Assembly (NCBI GenBank): GCA_036501485.1
Contig: DASYAG010000066.1
Coordinates: 1 to 64,000 of the forward strand
Direction of reading: 5' to 3'
DNA: 64,000 nt
Source of the DNA: PALSA-607 sp036501485
Lineage (GTDB): Bacteria; Actinomycetota; Actinomycetes; Acidothermales; Acidothermaceae
Below, one piece after another: positions 16,420-26,141 of this stretch; the stretch's first letter is position 1, and every line of letters starts with the position of its first letter. The notes beneath the pieces were generated by a model that was not told the origin of the DNA, did no database searches, and saw only the letters and a program-made list of their open reading frames with translations. Made by a program: the position numbers and the translations under genes.

Positions 16420-19400
16420 TCACGACCCGATGAACGCGGTCGACTGCGACTCGGCTGCCAGGTCGTCGAAGAAACTGGTACCAGCCCACGTCGCACTCGC
16501 TGCCGAACCGATCGAGACTTGCGTGATGTTCGCGGTTCCGGTGTTGCCCGTCGTCGTCGAGTACGCGGTATCGACCGGGGTCGTCGACGTGCCGAGGTAG
16601 TAGGCGGCCTTGATGGTCGCCGTTGACGCCGACACCGAGATTGTCAGTTCGACGCGGTACCAGGTGTTCGCCGACAACGCGTGCGGGAACGTCGTCACGG
16701 TCGTGCCGGCGGCGTTCTGGATGAAGATCTGGTTGGACGCCGACAGCTCGACTCGTGCGGCAGTGGCCGACGAGTTGCGGATGTCAGCCAACCGCAGCAC
16801 CTGGTTCGGCAACGACGTCCCGGGGTTGTAGTAGAACCGGATCGCCATCGACGGAACGCTGTATCCGTTCCAACCCATCAGCGTCGCAGTGCCCGACGTG
16901 CCGGTCAGTGCGTAACCGAGCGATCCATGTGCAGCCGCCGCGGTCGAGTAGTTCAGTGTGGCGCCACTGCCCTTACTGACGACGGTAAGTGCGTTCCCCG
17001 AAGCACCGCCCGAGTTGGCGACGGTGACCGCTGCCCCCGACGTCCCGCCTTCGGCCGAGTTCTTGACGAAGGTGCCCGCAGTCGGAGTCACGGCGTTGGA
17101 CGCGGCCGATGCCGGCCCGGTACCCGCACTATTCGTTGCGGTGACGGTGAAGGTGTACGTCGTGCCGTTGACCAGCGTGATCACCGCTGCGGATGTCGCG
17201 CCAGCCGTGCTCCCGTGCACGCTGCCGGGTGACGACGTCACGGTGTAGCCCGTGATCGGACTCCCGTTCGGGCTGGCTGCATTCCACGACACCGTCGCCT
17301 GCCCGTTGCCGGGCACTGCGACGACGTTGGTCGGCGCACCCGGCGCTGTCGCAGCGGCAGTCGGGGTCACCGGCGTAGACGCAGCCGACTGTCCGCTCGT
17401 GCCGACGCCGTTCGTCGCCGTGACTGTGAAGGTGTAGCTGTGACCATCAACGAGACCGGACACCACCACAGACGTTCCGACACCCGGAGACGGCGTCGTT
17501 GTGTTGTCCGGCAACGTCGTCACCGTGTAACTGGTGATCCCACTCCCGTTCGAGTTCGGTGCTGCCCATGACACCGTCGCCTGTCCGTCGCCAGCGACCG
17601 CAGTTACAGCTGTCGGCGCATCAGGAGCAGCCGACGACGCCGTCGGAGTCACCGGCGTAGACGCAGCCGACTGTCCACTCGTGCCGATGCCGTTCGTCGC
17701 CGTGACAGTAAAGGTGTAGCTGTCACCATCAGTGAGGCCCGGGACCACGACGGAGGTGCCGGTGCCGTTGGAAAGCGTCGTTGTGTTGTCCGGCAACGTC
17801 GTCACCGTGTAACTGGTGATCCCACTCCCGTTCGAGTTCGGTGCTACCCACGACACCGTCGCCTGGCCCTCACCTGCGACCGCGCTGACACCTGTCGGCG
17901 CATCCGGTGCGGTCGCCGCACCTGCCGGAATCACGGCCGCCGACGCCGCCGACTCTGCGCTCGGGCCGACACTGTTGGTCGCCGTGATCGTGAACGTGTA
18001 GGAGGTGCCGTCGGTGAGCCCGGCGATGAGCACCGGAGTATCGGTAGCGTGGGTGGTGGTTCCGCCTGGGGACGTCGTCACCGTGTAACCGGTAATCGCG
18101 CTACCGCCGTCGTTGTTGGGATCGGTCCACGAGACCGTCGCCTGACCATCACCGGCAACCGCATTTGCACCGGTCGGCGCAGCTGGCACCGTCGGGGCGG
18201 GCATGACAGCTGCTGACGGGTCCGATGGCACCGAGGTACCGATGCTGTTGGTGGCGGTCACCGTGAACGTGTAAGGCGTGCCGTTTGTCAGGCCGGCCAC
18301 TGCCGCGGACGTCGCACCAGCCGTCGTGGCGGTTCCAGGGCCAGGCGATGCCGTGACCGTGTAGCCAGTGATCGCGCTACCGCCGTCCGCCGGAGCAGTC
18401 CACGTCACGATCACCTCGGTGTTGCCTGAAGTTGCGCTGACAATGGTCGGTGCGTCGGGCGCGGTCGGGGCCGGCTGCGGGGTCACCGGCGACGAAGGTG
18501 ATGACGACGGCCCGGGTCCGACGCCATTAGTAGCGGTCACTGTGAACGTGTACGGCGTGCCGTCGGTCAGGCCGGTCACGAGCGCTGAGGTCGTTCCGCT
18601 GGTCACGACGATCGTGCCGGGTGACGAGGTCACCGTGTAGCTCGTGATCGGGCTGCCGTTGGCTGCCGGTGCTGCCCACGAAACGGTCGCCTGTCCGTCA
18701 CCCGCAACCGCGGTCACGTTGGTCGGTGCGCCGGGCGCCGTCATCGGAGCAGCCGGCGTGACCGGCGTCGATGATGCGGACGCCGGACTCGTGCCTACAC
18801 CGTTGGTGGCGCTGACCGTGAATGTGTACGGCGTGCCGTCGGTGAGCCCGGTGACCAGCACCGAGGTACCGCTGGCCGGCGTCGTCGCACCACCCGGTGA
18901 CGTCGTCACCGTGTAGCCGGTGATCGCGCTTCCACCATTGGATGGTGCGGTCCACGAAACGGTCGCTTGTCCGTCACCCGCAACGGCCGACACTGCACTG
19001 GGTGCACCGGGCGCGGTCGCCGGCGTCACCGGCGAGGACGGTGCGGACGCCGGACTCGTGCCGACACCGTTGGTGGCGCTCACCGTGAACGTGTACGGCG
19101 TGCCGTCGGTGAGCCCCATCACCAGAACCGAGGTACCGCTGGCCGGCGTGGTCGCACCACCAGGTGATGTCGTCACCGTGTAGCCGGTGATCGCGCTGCC
19201 ACCATTGGCGGGTGCGGTCCACGAAACGGTCGCCTGCCCGTCAGCTGGAACTGCCGACACTGCGCTAGGCGCGCTAGGCGCAGTCGGCGCCGAGGTGACC
19301 GGACCGATGAAGGCGGTCGACGGCGTGAGCGTCGCGACGTCGTCGAAGTAGCTCGTCCCTGTCCAGGTCGCGCTAGCAGTAGACCCAATCGTTACCTGAG

Positions 19401-22400
19401 TGATGTTCGCGGCGCCGGTGTTGCCAGTCGTGGTCGCGTAAGCCGGGTCGACCGGGCTGGTCGAGTCGAGCAGGTAGTACGCCGCATTGATTGTCGCAGC
19501 GGACGACGAGACCGACATCGCGAGTTCGATCCGGTACCAGGTGTTCGCGTGGAGCGCGTGCGCGAAGGTGGTCACGGTCGTGCCGGCGTTGTTCTGGATG
19601 AAGATTTGGTTTGCTGCCGACAACTCAATCCGCGCAGCAGTACCTGAGGCGTTGCGAATGTCTGCGAGGCGGATCACGGTCGAAGGCAGCGTCGGGCCTG
19701 GGTTGTAGTAGAACCGCAGCGCGATCGACGGGGAGGTGTAGCCGTTCCAGCCCATGCTCGTTGCCGTGCCCGATGCACCGGTGATGGAGTACCCCAACAG
19801 ACCATGCGCGTCAGCAGCCGTCGAGTAGACCACTGCAGCACCGCTGCCCTTGGTGAACACCGTGAACGCGTTACCCGAGGCACCGCCGGAGTTCGCGGCG
19901 GTCACCGACGTACCAGACGTACCGCCCTCAGCCGAGTTGGACTTCACGCTGCCGCTAAGTGGAGTCACCGGCGACGAAGCGACGGACGACGGGCCGGTGC
20001 CGACGCTGTTGGTGGCGGTCACCGTGAACGTGTAAGGCGTGCCGTTTGTCAGGCCGCCCACTACCGCGGACGTCGCACCAGTTGTGCTCTGCGTCTGCCC
20101 ACCCGACGACGTCACCGTGTAGCTAGTGATCGCGCTACCGCCGTTCGAGGCCGCGGCCCACGACACGGTCGCCTGGTTGTTACCCGGCGTGGCGCTCACG
20201 GCGGACGGCGCGCCAGGAGCCGTCGGGGCCGGGACGGGGGTCACCGACGACGACGCCGTCGAAGCCGCACCGGTACCGATGGCATTGGTTGCCGTCACGA
20301 TGAAGGTGTACGGAGTGCCGTCGGTCAGCCCGCCCACTACCGCCGACGTCGCACCCGTGCTCGATCCAGTAAGCCCACCAGGCGAGGACGTCACCGAGTA
20401 ACCGGTGATCGCGCTGCCGCCATTGGATGTCGGAGCAACCCACGACACTGTTACTTGCCCGTCACCAGCGACACCGCTCACACCGGTCGGCGCGCCAGGA
20501 ACCGTCGCCGGCGTTACCGGCGTGGAAGCAACAGACTGAACGCTGGTGCCGACCGCGTTGGTCGCCGTCACGGTAAACGTGTAAGCCGTCCCGTCAGTCA
20601 GGCCGGACATGATCGCCGAGGTACCAGTGCTGGGGATGGTGAAGTTGCCAGGCGACGAAGTCACGGTGTAGCCCGTGATCCCACTGCCGCCGTTGGACGT
20701 TGGAGGAGTCCACGACACTGTTGCTTGCCCGTCACCAGGAGCAGCGGTTACCGCCGTGGGCGCACCCGGCGCCGTCGATCCCGGCGGCACGTACACGCCG
20801 ATAAACGACGTAGCCGAGGGCTGGACCGCGAGGTCGTCGAAGAAGCTGGTCCCTGTCCATGTCGGGCTGGACGCGGAACCGATCAAGACGTTCGTGAGGT
20901 TCGCCGTCCCTGTGTTGCCGGTCGTCGTCGAGAACACCGGGTCCACCGGCGTCGTCGAGTCGAACGGGTAATAGGCAGCGTTGATCGTCGCGTTGGTCGA
21001 CGACACCGAGATTGCCATCTCCACCCGGTACCAGGTGTTCGCGGTCAGCGTGTGGGCGAACGTGGTGATCGTCGAGCCTGCGTTGTTTTGAACCGATAGT
21101 TGGTTGGTCGCAGTCAACACGACCCGCGCCGCGGTACCTGTTGCATTGCGGATGTCCGCCAGGCGCAGCGCTGTCGAAGGCAGCGTCGAACCCGGGTTGT
21201 AATAGAACCGCACCGCCATCGATGTGGCGTTGTATCCGGTCCAGCCCACGTCGGTCGCCGTGCCAGACGAGCCCGTGAGGGAGTACCCCAACACACCGTG
21301 CGCATCGGCAGTGGTCGAATAGACCAGAGCAGCACCGGCACCCTTGTTCACCACTCCGAACGGGTCACCCGAGCCGCCGCCGGAGTTTGCGGCTGTCACC
21401 GAGGCGCCCACGGTGCCGCCCTCAGCGGTGTTGGACGACCCGCCACCACTCGCGGGAGTCACCGGAGTCGATGGCGTGGACGGCGCTGACGCGCCGACAG
21501 TGTTGGTAGCCGTGACGGTGAAGGTGTACGACACGCCGTTCGTCAGGCCAGAGACCGTCAGGGGCGTCACGGTCGATGACGTCGCGGTGAAACCGCCCGG
21601 AGACGACTTCACGGTGTAACTGCTGATCGGACTGCCACCGTTAGAGACCGGCGCGGTCCACGACACATAAGCGTTCCCGTTGCCGGCAGCCGCGGTGACG
21701 CCGGTCGGCGAACCAGAAACCGTTGCCGTCGACGGGGTGTAAGAGAAGGCGATCAACGAAGCGTGGGTCAGGCCGGTGGTGCCGTTCCAGTGCAAGAACC
21801 CCCCGCCGAAGAAAACGATGTCGTTGACGGAATCGACGTATATCGTCTGCACGCCGTTGTTGCCGCCGTCGGCGTTGCCCTGGATGCCGTTGATCGCGGG
21901 GTCCCACGTCGTCGGGGTGAAGTTGCTGGCCTCCAGCTGTATGCCGAAGTAGTTCGCGGACGTCACGCTCTGGGTCGTGCTGTTGTGATACCCGGCGACG
22001 ACGGTGTCCCCGACGGTACCGACCGCCTGTGAGTCGCCGGTGGTGCCGTAGCGCAAAATGCGCTGGCCGGTGGTGATGTTGAAGGTGATCGTCTCGTTCG
22101 ACGAAAGGCCGGCCGGAGCGTGGCCTCCGACGCCGATGAGAATCTGGGTCGTGCTGTTGGGGGCGACCGACAGCGTAAGAGTGTCTTCGCCGTCGTACTG
22201 GCCGTATTCAGTCGAGGCGCCGCTGTCGGCTCGCAAATCGGAGTGGAACGCGGTGATCACGGAGCCATCGGCCGTGGCGACCTTGACCAAGCCGTGCTGG
22301 GTGTAGCCGTTGTAGGTCTCGAACAAGCCGCCGACGAACAGCGCTCCCTGATCTAACAGAAGTGCATGCACCGCACCACCCGTGACCGGGTGGGTCCAGA

Positions 22401-23112
22401 TGGTGGCGCCACTTGTCGGGTTAACAGCGGTGACGAAGCCCGAGTCGCCGCCCATGTACACGGCGGCGCCGTCGACCTGGAGGGCACGAATGAATCCGCT
22501 AGGTGACGGATTCCAGCCCGGTGTTACCGCCCACGCCGCTGGGGCGGGGTTGCCGGTGGGCGACAGCATCGCAGTGTGGAAACGAGCCGCGCCGTCCCAG
22601 CCGTCGAAGTCGCCACCGACGTAAATGACGCCGTTCAGGCTGGTAATCGCGCGGACGTAGTTGTCACTGGGAGTCACGCTGTTCGACGGGTTGCCGGCGT
22701 AGAGAATCGCGCCGCTTGTCTCGTCGACAACCGCGAAGTTGACAGCGGGGTGCGACACGCCGTCTGGCGTGTAGACCAAAGTGAAGTTGCCGCCCATGGC
22801 GATGTCGTTCGTGCCACTCACTTTGGTGATCGCGAGCAGGTCGCCGTTGGTGCGGTCGAAGGCAAGCGGAGTCGAGTTGATGGGCGAGGTCGCCTGGACC
22901 GGAGTGACCAGTGGCGCGAGGTTTGAGTGCAGGGTAGCGCCCGGCGTCGGGCAGTCGGCCGAGGCCGGCATGTCGTTCATCGCCTTGGGAGCGTCGATGG
23001 CGTTGCACTTGACCGCGGCCGCGGTCGTCGCGGCCGACGCGGCAAGCACGGTCGTCGACAGGAGTGCCAGCGACGTTGCACCGATGAGAACAGACGAAAG
23101 CACCTTGCGCAT
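16420..23112 (-). CDS. giant secreted surface protein: beta-propeller, 12 fibronectin III and 3 LamG-like modules
   Basis: About 2230 aa from ATG 23112, chosen because a signal peptide (MRKVLSSVLIGATSLALLS) starts there and a G-rich ribosome site precedes it. Order: signal; N-terminal ~60-500 propeller with repeats such as YVGGDF and YMGGDS; FN3 #1; LamG/ConA-like module A; FN3 #2-4; module B; FN3 #5-12; module C at the end. FN3 units share GQATVSW, NGGSAITGYTV and DGTPYTFTVTATN. The LamG-like modules share AEGG, MGWNGY, RFYYNPG, RLADIRN, WYR(V/I)E and FFDDLA. No LPXTG or membrane anchor is seen. Likely an adhesin or extracellular glycan-binding protein. It is paralogous to the next gene upstream. 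Confidence 0.85.
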   Translation of the reverse strand: MRKVLSSVLIGATSLALLSTTVLAASAATTAAAVKCNAIDAPKAMNDMPASADCPTPGATLHSNLAPLVTPVQATSPINSTPLAFDRTNGDLLAITKVSGTNDIAMGGNFTLVYTPDGVSHPAVNFAVVDETSGAILYAGNPSNSVTPSDNYVRAITSLNGVIYVGGDFDGWDGAARFHTAMLSPTGNPAPAAWAVTPGWNPSPSGFIRALQVDGAAVYMGGDSGFVTAVNPTSGATIWTHPVTGGAVHALLLDQGALFVGGLFETYNGYTQHGLVKVATADGSVITAFHSDLRADSGASTEYGQYDGEDTLTLSVAPNSTTQILIGVGGHAPAGLSSNETITFNITTGQRILRYGTTGDSQAVGTVGDTVVAGYHNSTTQSVTSANYFGIQLEASNFTPTTWDPAINGIQGNADGGNNGVQTIYVDSVNDIVFFGGGFLHWNGTTGLTHASLIAFSYTPSTATVSGSPTGVTAAAGNGNAYVSWTAPVSNGGSPISSYTVKSSPGGFTATSSTVTPLTVSGLTNGVSYTFTVTATNTVGASAPSTPSTPVTPASGGGSSNTAEGGTVGASVTAANSGGGSGDPFGVVNKGAGAALVYSTTADAHGVLGYSLTGSSGTATDVGWTGYNATSMAVRFYYNPGSTLPSTALRLADIRNATGTAARVVLTATNQLSVQNNAGSTITTFAHTLTANTWYRVEMAISVSSTNATINAAYYPFDSTTPVDPVFSTTTGNTGTANLTNVLIGSASSPTWTGTSFFDDLAVQPSATSFIGVYVPPGSTAPGAPTAVTAAPGDGQATVSWTPPTSNGGSGITGYTVTSSPGNFTIPSTGTSAIMSGLTDGTAYTFTVTATNAVGTSVQSVASTPVTPATVPGAPTGVSGVAGDGQVTVSWVAPTSNGGSAITGYSVTSSPGGLTGSSTGATSAVVGGLTDGTPYTFIVTATNAIGTGAASTASSSVTPVPAPTAPGAPSAVSATPGNNQATVSWAAASNGGSAITSYTVTSSGGQTQSTTGATSAVVGGLTNGTPYTFTVTATNSVGTGPSSVASSPVTPLSGSVKSNSAEGGTSGTSVTAANSGGASGNAFTVFTKGSGAAVVYSTAADAHGLLGYSITGASGTATSMGWNGYTSPSIALRFYYNPGPTLPSTVIRLADIRNASGTAARIELSAANQIFIQNNAGTTVTTFAHALHANTWYRIELAMSVSSSAATINAAYYLLDSTSPVDPAYATTTGNTGAANITQVTIGSTASATWTGTSYFDDVATLTPSTAFIGPVTSAPTAPSAPSAVSAVPADGQATVSWTAPANGGSAITGYTVTTSPGGATTPASGTSVLVMGLTDGTPYTFTVSATNGVGTSPASAPSSPVTPATAPGAPSAVSAVAGDGQATVSWTAPSNGGSAITGYTVTTSPGGATTPASGTSVLVTGLTDGTPYTFTVSATNGVGTSPASASSTPVTPAAPMTAPGAPTNVTAVAGDGQATVSWAAPAANGSPITSYTVTSSPGTIVVTSGTTSALVTGLTDGTPYTFTVTATNGVGPGPSSSPSSPVTPQPAPTAPDAPTIVSATSGNTEVIVTWTAPADGGSAITGYTVTASPGPGTATTAGATSAAVAGLTNGTPYTFTVTATNSIGTSVPSDPSAAVMPAPTVPAAPTGANAVAGDGQATVSWTDPNNDGGSAITGYTVTTSPGGTTTHATDTPVLIAGLTDGTSYTFTITATNSVGPSAESAASAAVIPAGAATAPDAPTGVSAVAGEGQATVSWVAPNSNGSGITSYTVTTLPDNTTTLSNGTGTSVVVPGLTDGDSYTFTVTATNGIGTSGQSAASTPVTPTASSAAPDAPTAVTAVAGDGQATVSWAAPNSNGSGITSYTVTTLPDNTTTPSPGVGTSVVVSGLVDGHSYTFTVTATNGVGTSGQSAASTPVTPTAAATAPGAPTNVVAVPGNGQATVSWNAASPNGSPITGYTVTSSPGSVHGSTAGATSAAVITLVNGTTYTFTVTATNSAGTGPASAASNAVTPTAGTFVKNSAEGGTSGAAVTVANSGGASGNALTVVSKGSGATLNYSTAAAAHGSLGYALTGTSGTATLMGWNGYSVPSMAIRFYYNPGTSLPNQVLRLADIRNSSATAARVELSASNQIFIQNAAGTTVTTFPHALSANTWYRVELTISVSASTATIKAAYYLGTSTTPVDTAYSTTTGNTGTANITQVSIGSAASATWAGTSFFDDLAAESQSTAFIGS
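17249..19268 (-). repeat. tandem FN3-coding DNA repeats, ~276-282 bp period
   Basis: FN3 units recur as near-identical DNA. Matching positions lie at 17534 and 17816 (282 apart) and at 18368, 18644, 18920 and 19196 (276 apart). The 17485-17560 and 17770-17845 stretches are almost base-for-base equal. Such arrays can gain or lose units by recombination and are prone to assembly error. Confidence 0.8.
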
Positions 23113-23358
23113 TACATTTCCCCCCAGGGAATTACCCTTACCGAACACGAATCGCCCGCCGAAACGTGATGTCCCCGCACTTGTCCGACCGCCTAGACCG
23201 GTACCCATCCGGCCTCAGTCGCCCAGTCACCACTCGCATGCAGCACTCGCATGGCGAACCAAGCGAACATAGCAAGCCGCTGATGGGCCGGGGTGGGTTT
23301 TAGAAAACCTTGAAGATTGCGGGGAGACCAAACCGTGAAATCGGACGGCGAACTGTGA

Positions 23359-25953
23359 CTAACCGGGCCCGATGAAGGTCGTCGAGCCTGATTGAGCTGC
23401 CAGATCGTCGAAGTAGCTGGTGCCGGTCCAGGTCGCGTTGGCCGCCGAACCGATCGACACCTGAGCGATGTTCGCCGTCCCGGTATTGCCGGTAACGGTC
23501 GAATACGCCGGATCAACCGGCGTCGTCGAATCCGCCGGGTAGTAGGCGGCTTTGATCGTCGCCGCGGAGCTCGATATCGAGATCGTGAGCTCGATCCGGT
23601 ACCAGGTATTGGCCTGAACCGGGTGCGCAAACGTGGTCACCGTCGTCCCGGCAGCGTTTTGGATGAACAGCTGGTTGGACGCCGACAGCTCGACTCGTGC
23701 CGCGGTCGCGGTGGAGTTCCGGATATCCGCCAACCGCATCACCTTGCTCGGCAAGGTGGGGCCGGGGTTGTAGTAGAAGCGAATCGCCATCGACGGTGCG
23801 CTGTAGCCGTTCCAGCCTACGAAGGTCGCGTTGCCAGACGCGCCCTTGATCGAATACCCCAAGGCTCCGTGGGCGGCGGCCGCCGCGGCGTAAATCAGCG
23901 TCGCCCCACTGCCCCTGCTCACCACCGTGAATGCGTTGCCCGATGCGCCGCCCGAGTTACCTGTGGTGACCGACGCACCGGCCGGCCCGCCTTCGGCGGT
24001 GTTCGACTGGCCGCTGAACCCGGTCGGAGTGACTGGGTTCGACGGGTCCGACGGGTCCGACGTGTCTACCGCGTTGGTGGCGGTCACGGTGAACGTGTAA
24101 CCGACACCGTTGGTCAGCCCGGTCACCAACGCGGACGTCGTACCCGTAAAGGCCACAGTCCCCCCGGCCGGGTCGGGCACCACGGTATAGCTCGTGATCG
24201 GGCTCCCACCGTTAGACGCCGGCGCGGTCCACACCACCGACGCTGACGCATTACCCGGGGATGCCGTCACATTCGTCGGCGCATCCGGCGCCGTCGGCGC
24301 TTGCGGCACGACCGAGTTCGACGGATCCGACGGGTCCGACGTGTCTACCGCGTTGGTCGCGGTCACGGTGAACGTGTAACCGACACCGTTGCTCAGCCCG
24401 GTCACCAACGCGGACGTCGTACCCGTAAAGGCCACAGTCCCCCCGGCCGGGTCGGACGTCACCGTGTAGCCGGTGATCGGACTACCACCATCGGACGGCG
24501 CGGTCCACGACACCGACGCCGACGCATTACCGGGGGATGCCGTCACATTCGTCGGCGCATCCGGCGCCGTCGGACTCCCTTGGGCAAAGGAGAAGGCGAT
24601 TAACGACTGGTGGTTGGAACCGGTCGTGCCGTTCCAGTGCAGGAAAGCGCCGCCCAGGTAGAGCGTTTGAGTGGTCTGGTCGACGTACATCGCCTGGACG
24701 CCGTTGTTCCCGCCGTCCGCATTGAGTTGGTTGCCGTTCACCCTCGGGTCCCACGTCGTCGGCGTGCCGACTGTCGTGTTCTCTAGCTGGATGCCGAAAT
24801 AGTTCGCCGACGTCGGATCGCCAGCGCTCGCGGTGTTGTTGTGATACCCCGCGACGGTGGTGTTTCCGACCGCGCCGACCGCTTGGCCGTCGCCGAGCGT
24901 TGAGTAGTGCATCAGCCGGGCGCCAGTGTTGACGTCGAGCAGGAAGGCTTCGTTGGACGACAAGCCGGCGGGTGCGTGCCCGGCACCACCTGCTACGAAC
25001 TCGCTGGCATTGGGGCCCGGCGCCATCGCGACAATTTCCTCGCCGTCGTAAGCGCCGTACTGGCCCTGTCCGGTGTTCGGGCGCATATGGGCGTCGAAGG
25101 CGGTGACCAGCGAACCGTCGCTCGGATTGACTTTGACGAGGCCGGGGTGCGCGACGCCGTTGTAGTTGTCAAACAAGCCACCGATGAAGACGTACCCCTG
25201 GTAGGCGAAGACGCTGGCGACGTCGCCTCCCGAGGTGCTCTTCGACCAGATCGTCGCCCCCGTCGTGGGGTTCACGGCCCGTGCGGTGTTGCCGCTACCG
25301 AAGTAGACCGCGCTGCTGTCGACCGCCAAGCCGCGCACCTTGACGCTTGGCGACGGATTCCAGGACGTCACTGAGTACGGCGACGCCGGGATGCCCGTGG
25401 GCGCGAGACTCACGGCGTGCGATCGGGAAACGCCGCCCCACGAGGTGAAGTCACCGCCGATGTAGATGACACCGTTCCGGCTGCCGATGGACCGCACGTA
25501 CTTGTCGGTGCCGCCGCCCGCGCTCCCGCCGTACAGAACCGTGCCCGTCGCTTCGTCAAGTACGGCGAAGTTCGTGGCGGCGTGCGAAACGCCGTCGGGG
25601 GTGTAGACCAAACTGAAGTTCCCGCCGATCGCGACATCGTTGGTGCCGTCGATCTTCGTGATCGCGAGCAGGTCGCCATTCGTGCGGTCGAATGACAGCG
25701 GCGTCATGCTGATCGGTGTCGACGCGGCGTGCGGCGTGACCAGGGCTTGGACCTTGGTCGTACGGGCGCCTGGCGTCGGACAGTCATCGTTGGCCGGCAG
25801 CGGGTTCATGCCCGCAGGCGCAAGGATTGCTGGGCAGCCAGCCGTGACTGCCGTGGCGGCAGGCGCGGCGGCAGCGTACGCGCCGCTGGCGGCGGTAGCT
25901 AAAAAGGTGGCCGTGGCAAGCCCGATGACAACCGGGCACATAACGCGGTGCAT
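23359..25953 (-). CDS. secreted surface protein, paralogue of the FN3 giant: beta-propeller, 2 FN3, LamG-like
   Basis: 864 aa from ATG 25953, where a signal peptide starts (MHRVMCPVVIGLATATFLAT). It has the same N-terminal propeller (YIGGDFTSWGG, FIGGLFDNYNG, YLGGAFLHWNG), then two nearly identical FN3 units (each with GTTSALVTGL and DTSDPSDPSN), and one C-terminal LamG/ConA-like module with RFYYNPGPTLPS and FDDLAAQ. It has no anchor motif. The leaders of both paralogues share a GATTCCC..GGGGGGAA block just before ATG, suggesting common origin and perhaps common control. It lies 246 nt upstream of the giant gene on the same strand, consistent with duplication followed by FN3 expansion. Confidence 0.85.
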   Translation of the reverse strand: MHRVMCPVVIGLATATFLATAASGAYAAAAPAATAVTAGCPAILAPAGMNPLPANDDCPTPGARTTKVQALVTPHAASTPISMTPLSFDRTNGDLLAITKIDGTNDVAIGGNFSLVYTPDGVSHAATNFAVLDEATGTVLYGGSAGGGTDKYVRSIGSRNGVIYIGGDFTSWGGVSRSHAVSLAPTGIPASPYSVTSWNPSPSVKVRGLAVDSSAVYFGSGNTARAVNPTTGATIWSKSTSGGDVASVFAYQGYVFIGGLFDNYNGVAHPGLVKVNPSDGSLVTAFDAHMRPNTGQGQYGAYDGEEIVAMAPGPNASEFVAGGAGHAPAGLSSNEAFLLDVNTGARLMHYSTLGDGQAVGAVGNTTVAGYHNNTASAGDPTSANYFGIQLENTTVGTPTTWDPRVNGNQLNADGGNNGVQAMYVDQTTQTLYLGGAFLHWNGTTGSNHQSLIAFSFAQGSPTAPDAPTNVTASPGNASASVSWTAPSDGGSPITGYTVTSDPAGGTVAFTGTTSALVTGLSNGVGYTFTVTATNAVDTSDPSDPSNSVVPQAPTAPDAPTNVTASPGNASASVVWTAPASNGGSPITSYTVVPDPAGGTVAFTGTTSALVTGLTNGVGYTFTVTATNAVDTSDPSDPSNPVTPTGFSGQSNTAEGGPAGASVTTGNSGGASGNAFTVVSRGSGATLIYAAAAAAHGALGYSIKGASGNATFVGWNGYSAPSMAIRFYYNPGPTLPSKVMRLADIRNSTATAARVELSASNQLFIQNAAGTTVTTFAHPVQANTWYRIELTISISSSAATIKAAYYPADSTTPVDPAYSTVTGNTGTANIAQVSIGSAANATWTGTSYFDDLAAQSGSTTFIGPG

Positions 25954-26141
25954 CGCGTTCCCCCCTCGGGAATCTATGCGCGACACCAAGTCAGCAGGTC
26001 CCACCCCACCTGGAGTCCGCGCGGACATGCTACGGGCGCGATCGCATTAATCCCATAGGGCACGCGTTTCGAAATTCACTTTCGCCCTTCTGTCTTGATT
26101 TTGTAATGCGCTGGCAATGTCGAAACCGGCATGATCAGGGC

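Noticed and set aside
17249..20800. CRISPR-like regular repeats
   Set aside because: The 276-282-bp period is coding and corresponds to FN3 domains; no short repeat/unique spacer pattern and no cas genes.
19804..21099. 431-codon plus-strand open frame inside the FN3 giant
   Set aside because: Arg/His-rich antisense of FN3/LamG-like repeats; its internal repeats merely mirror those of the real gene.
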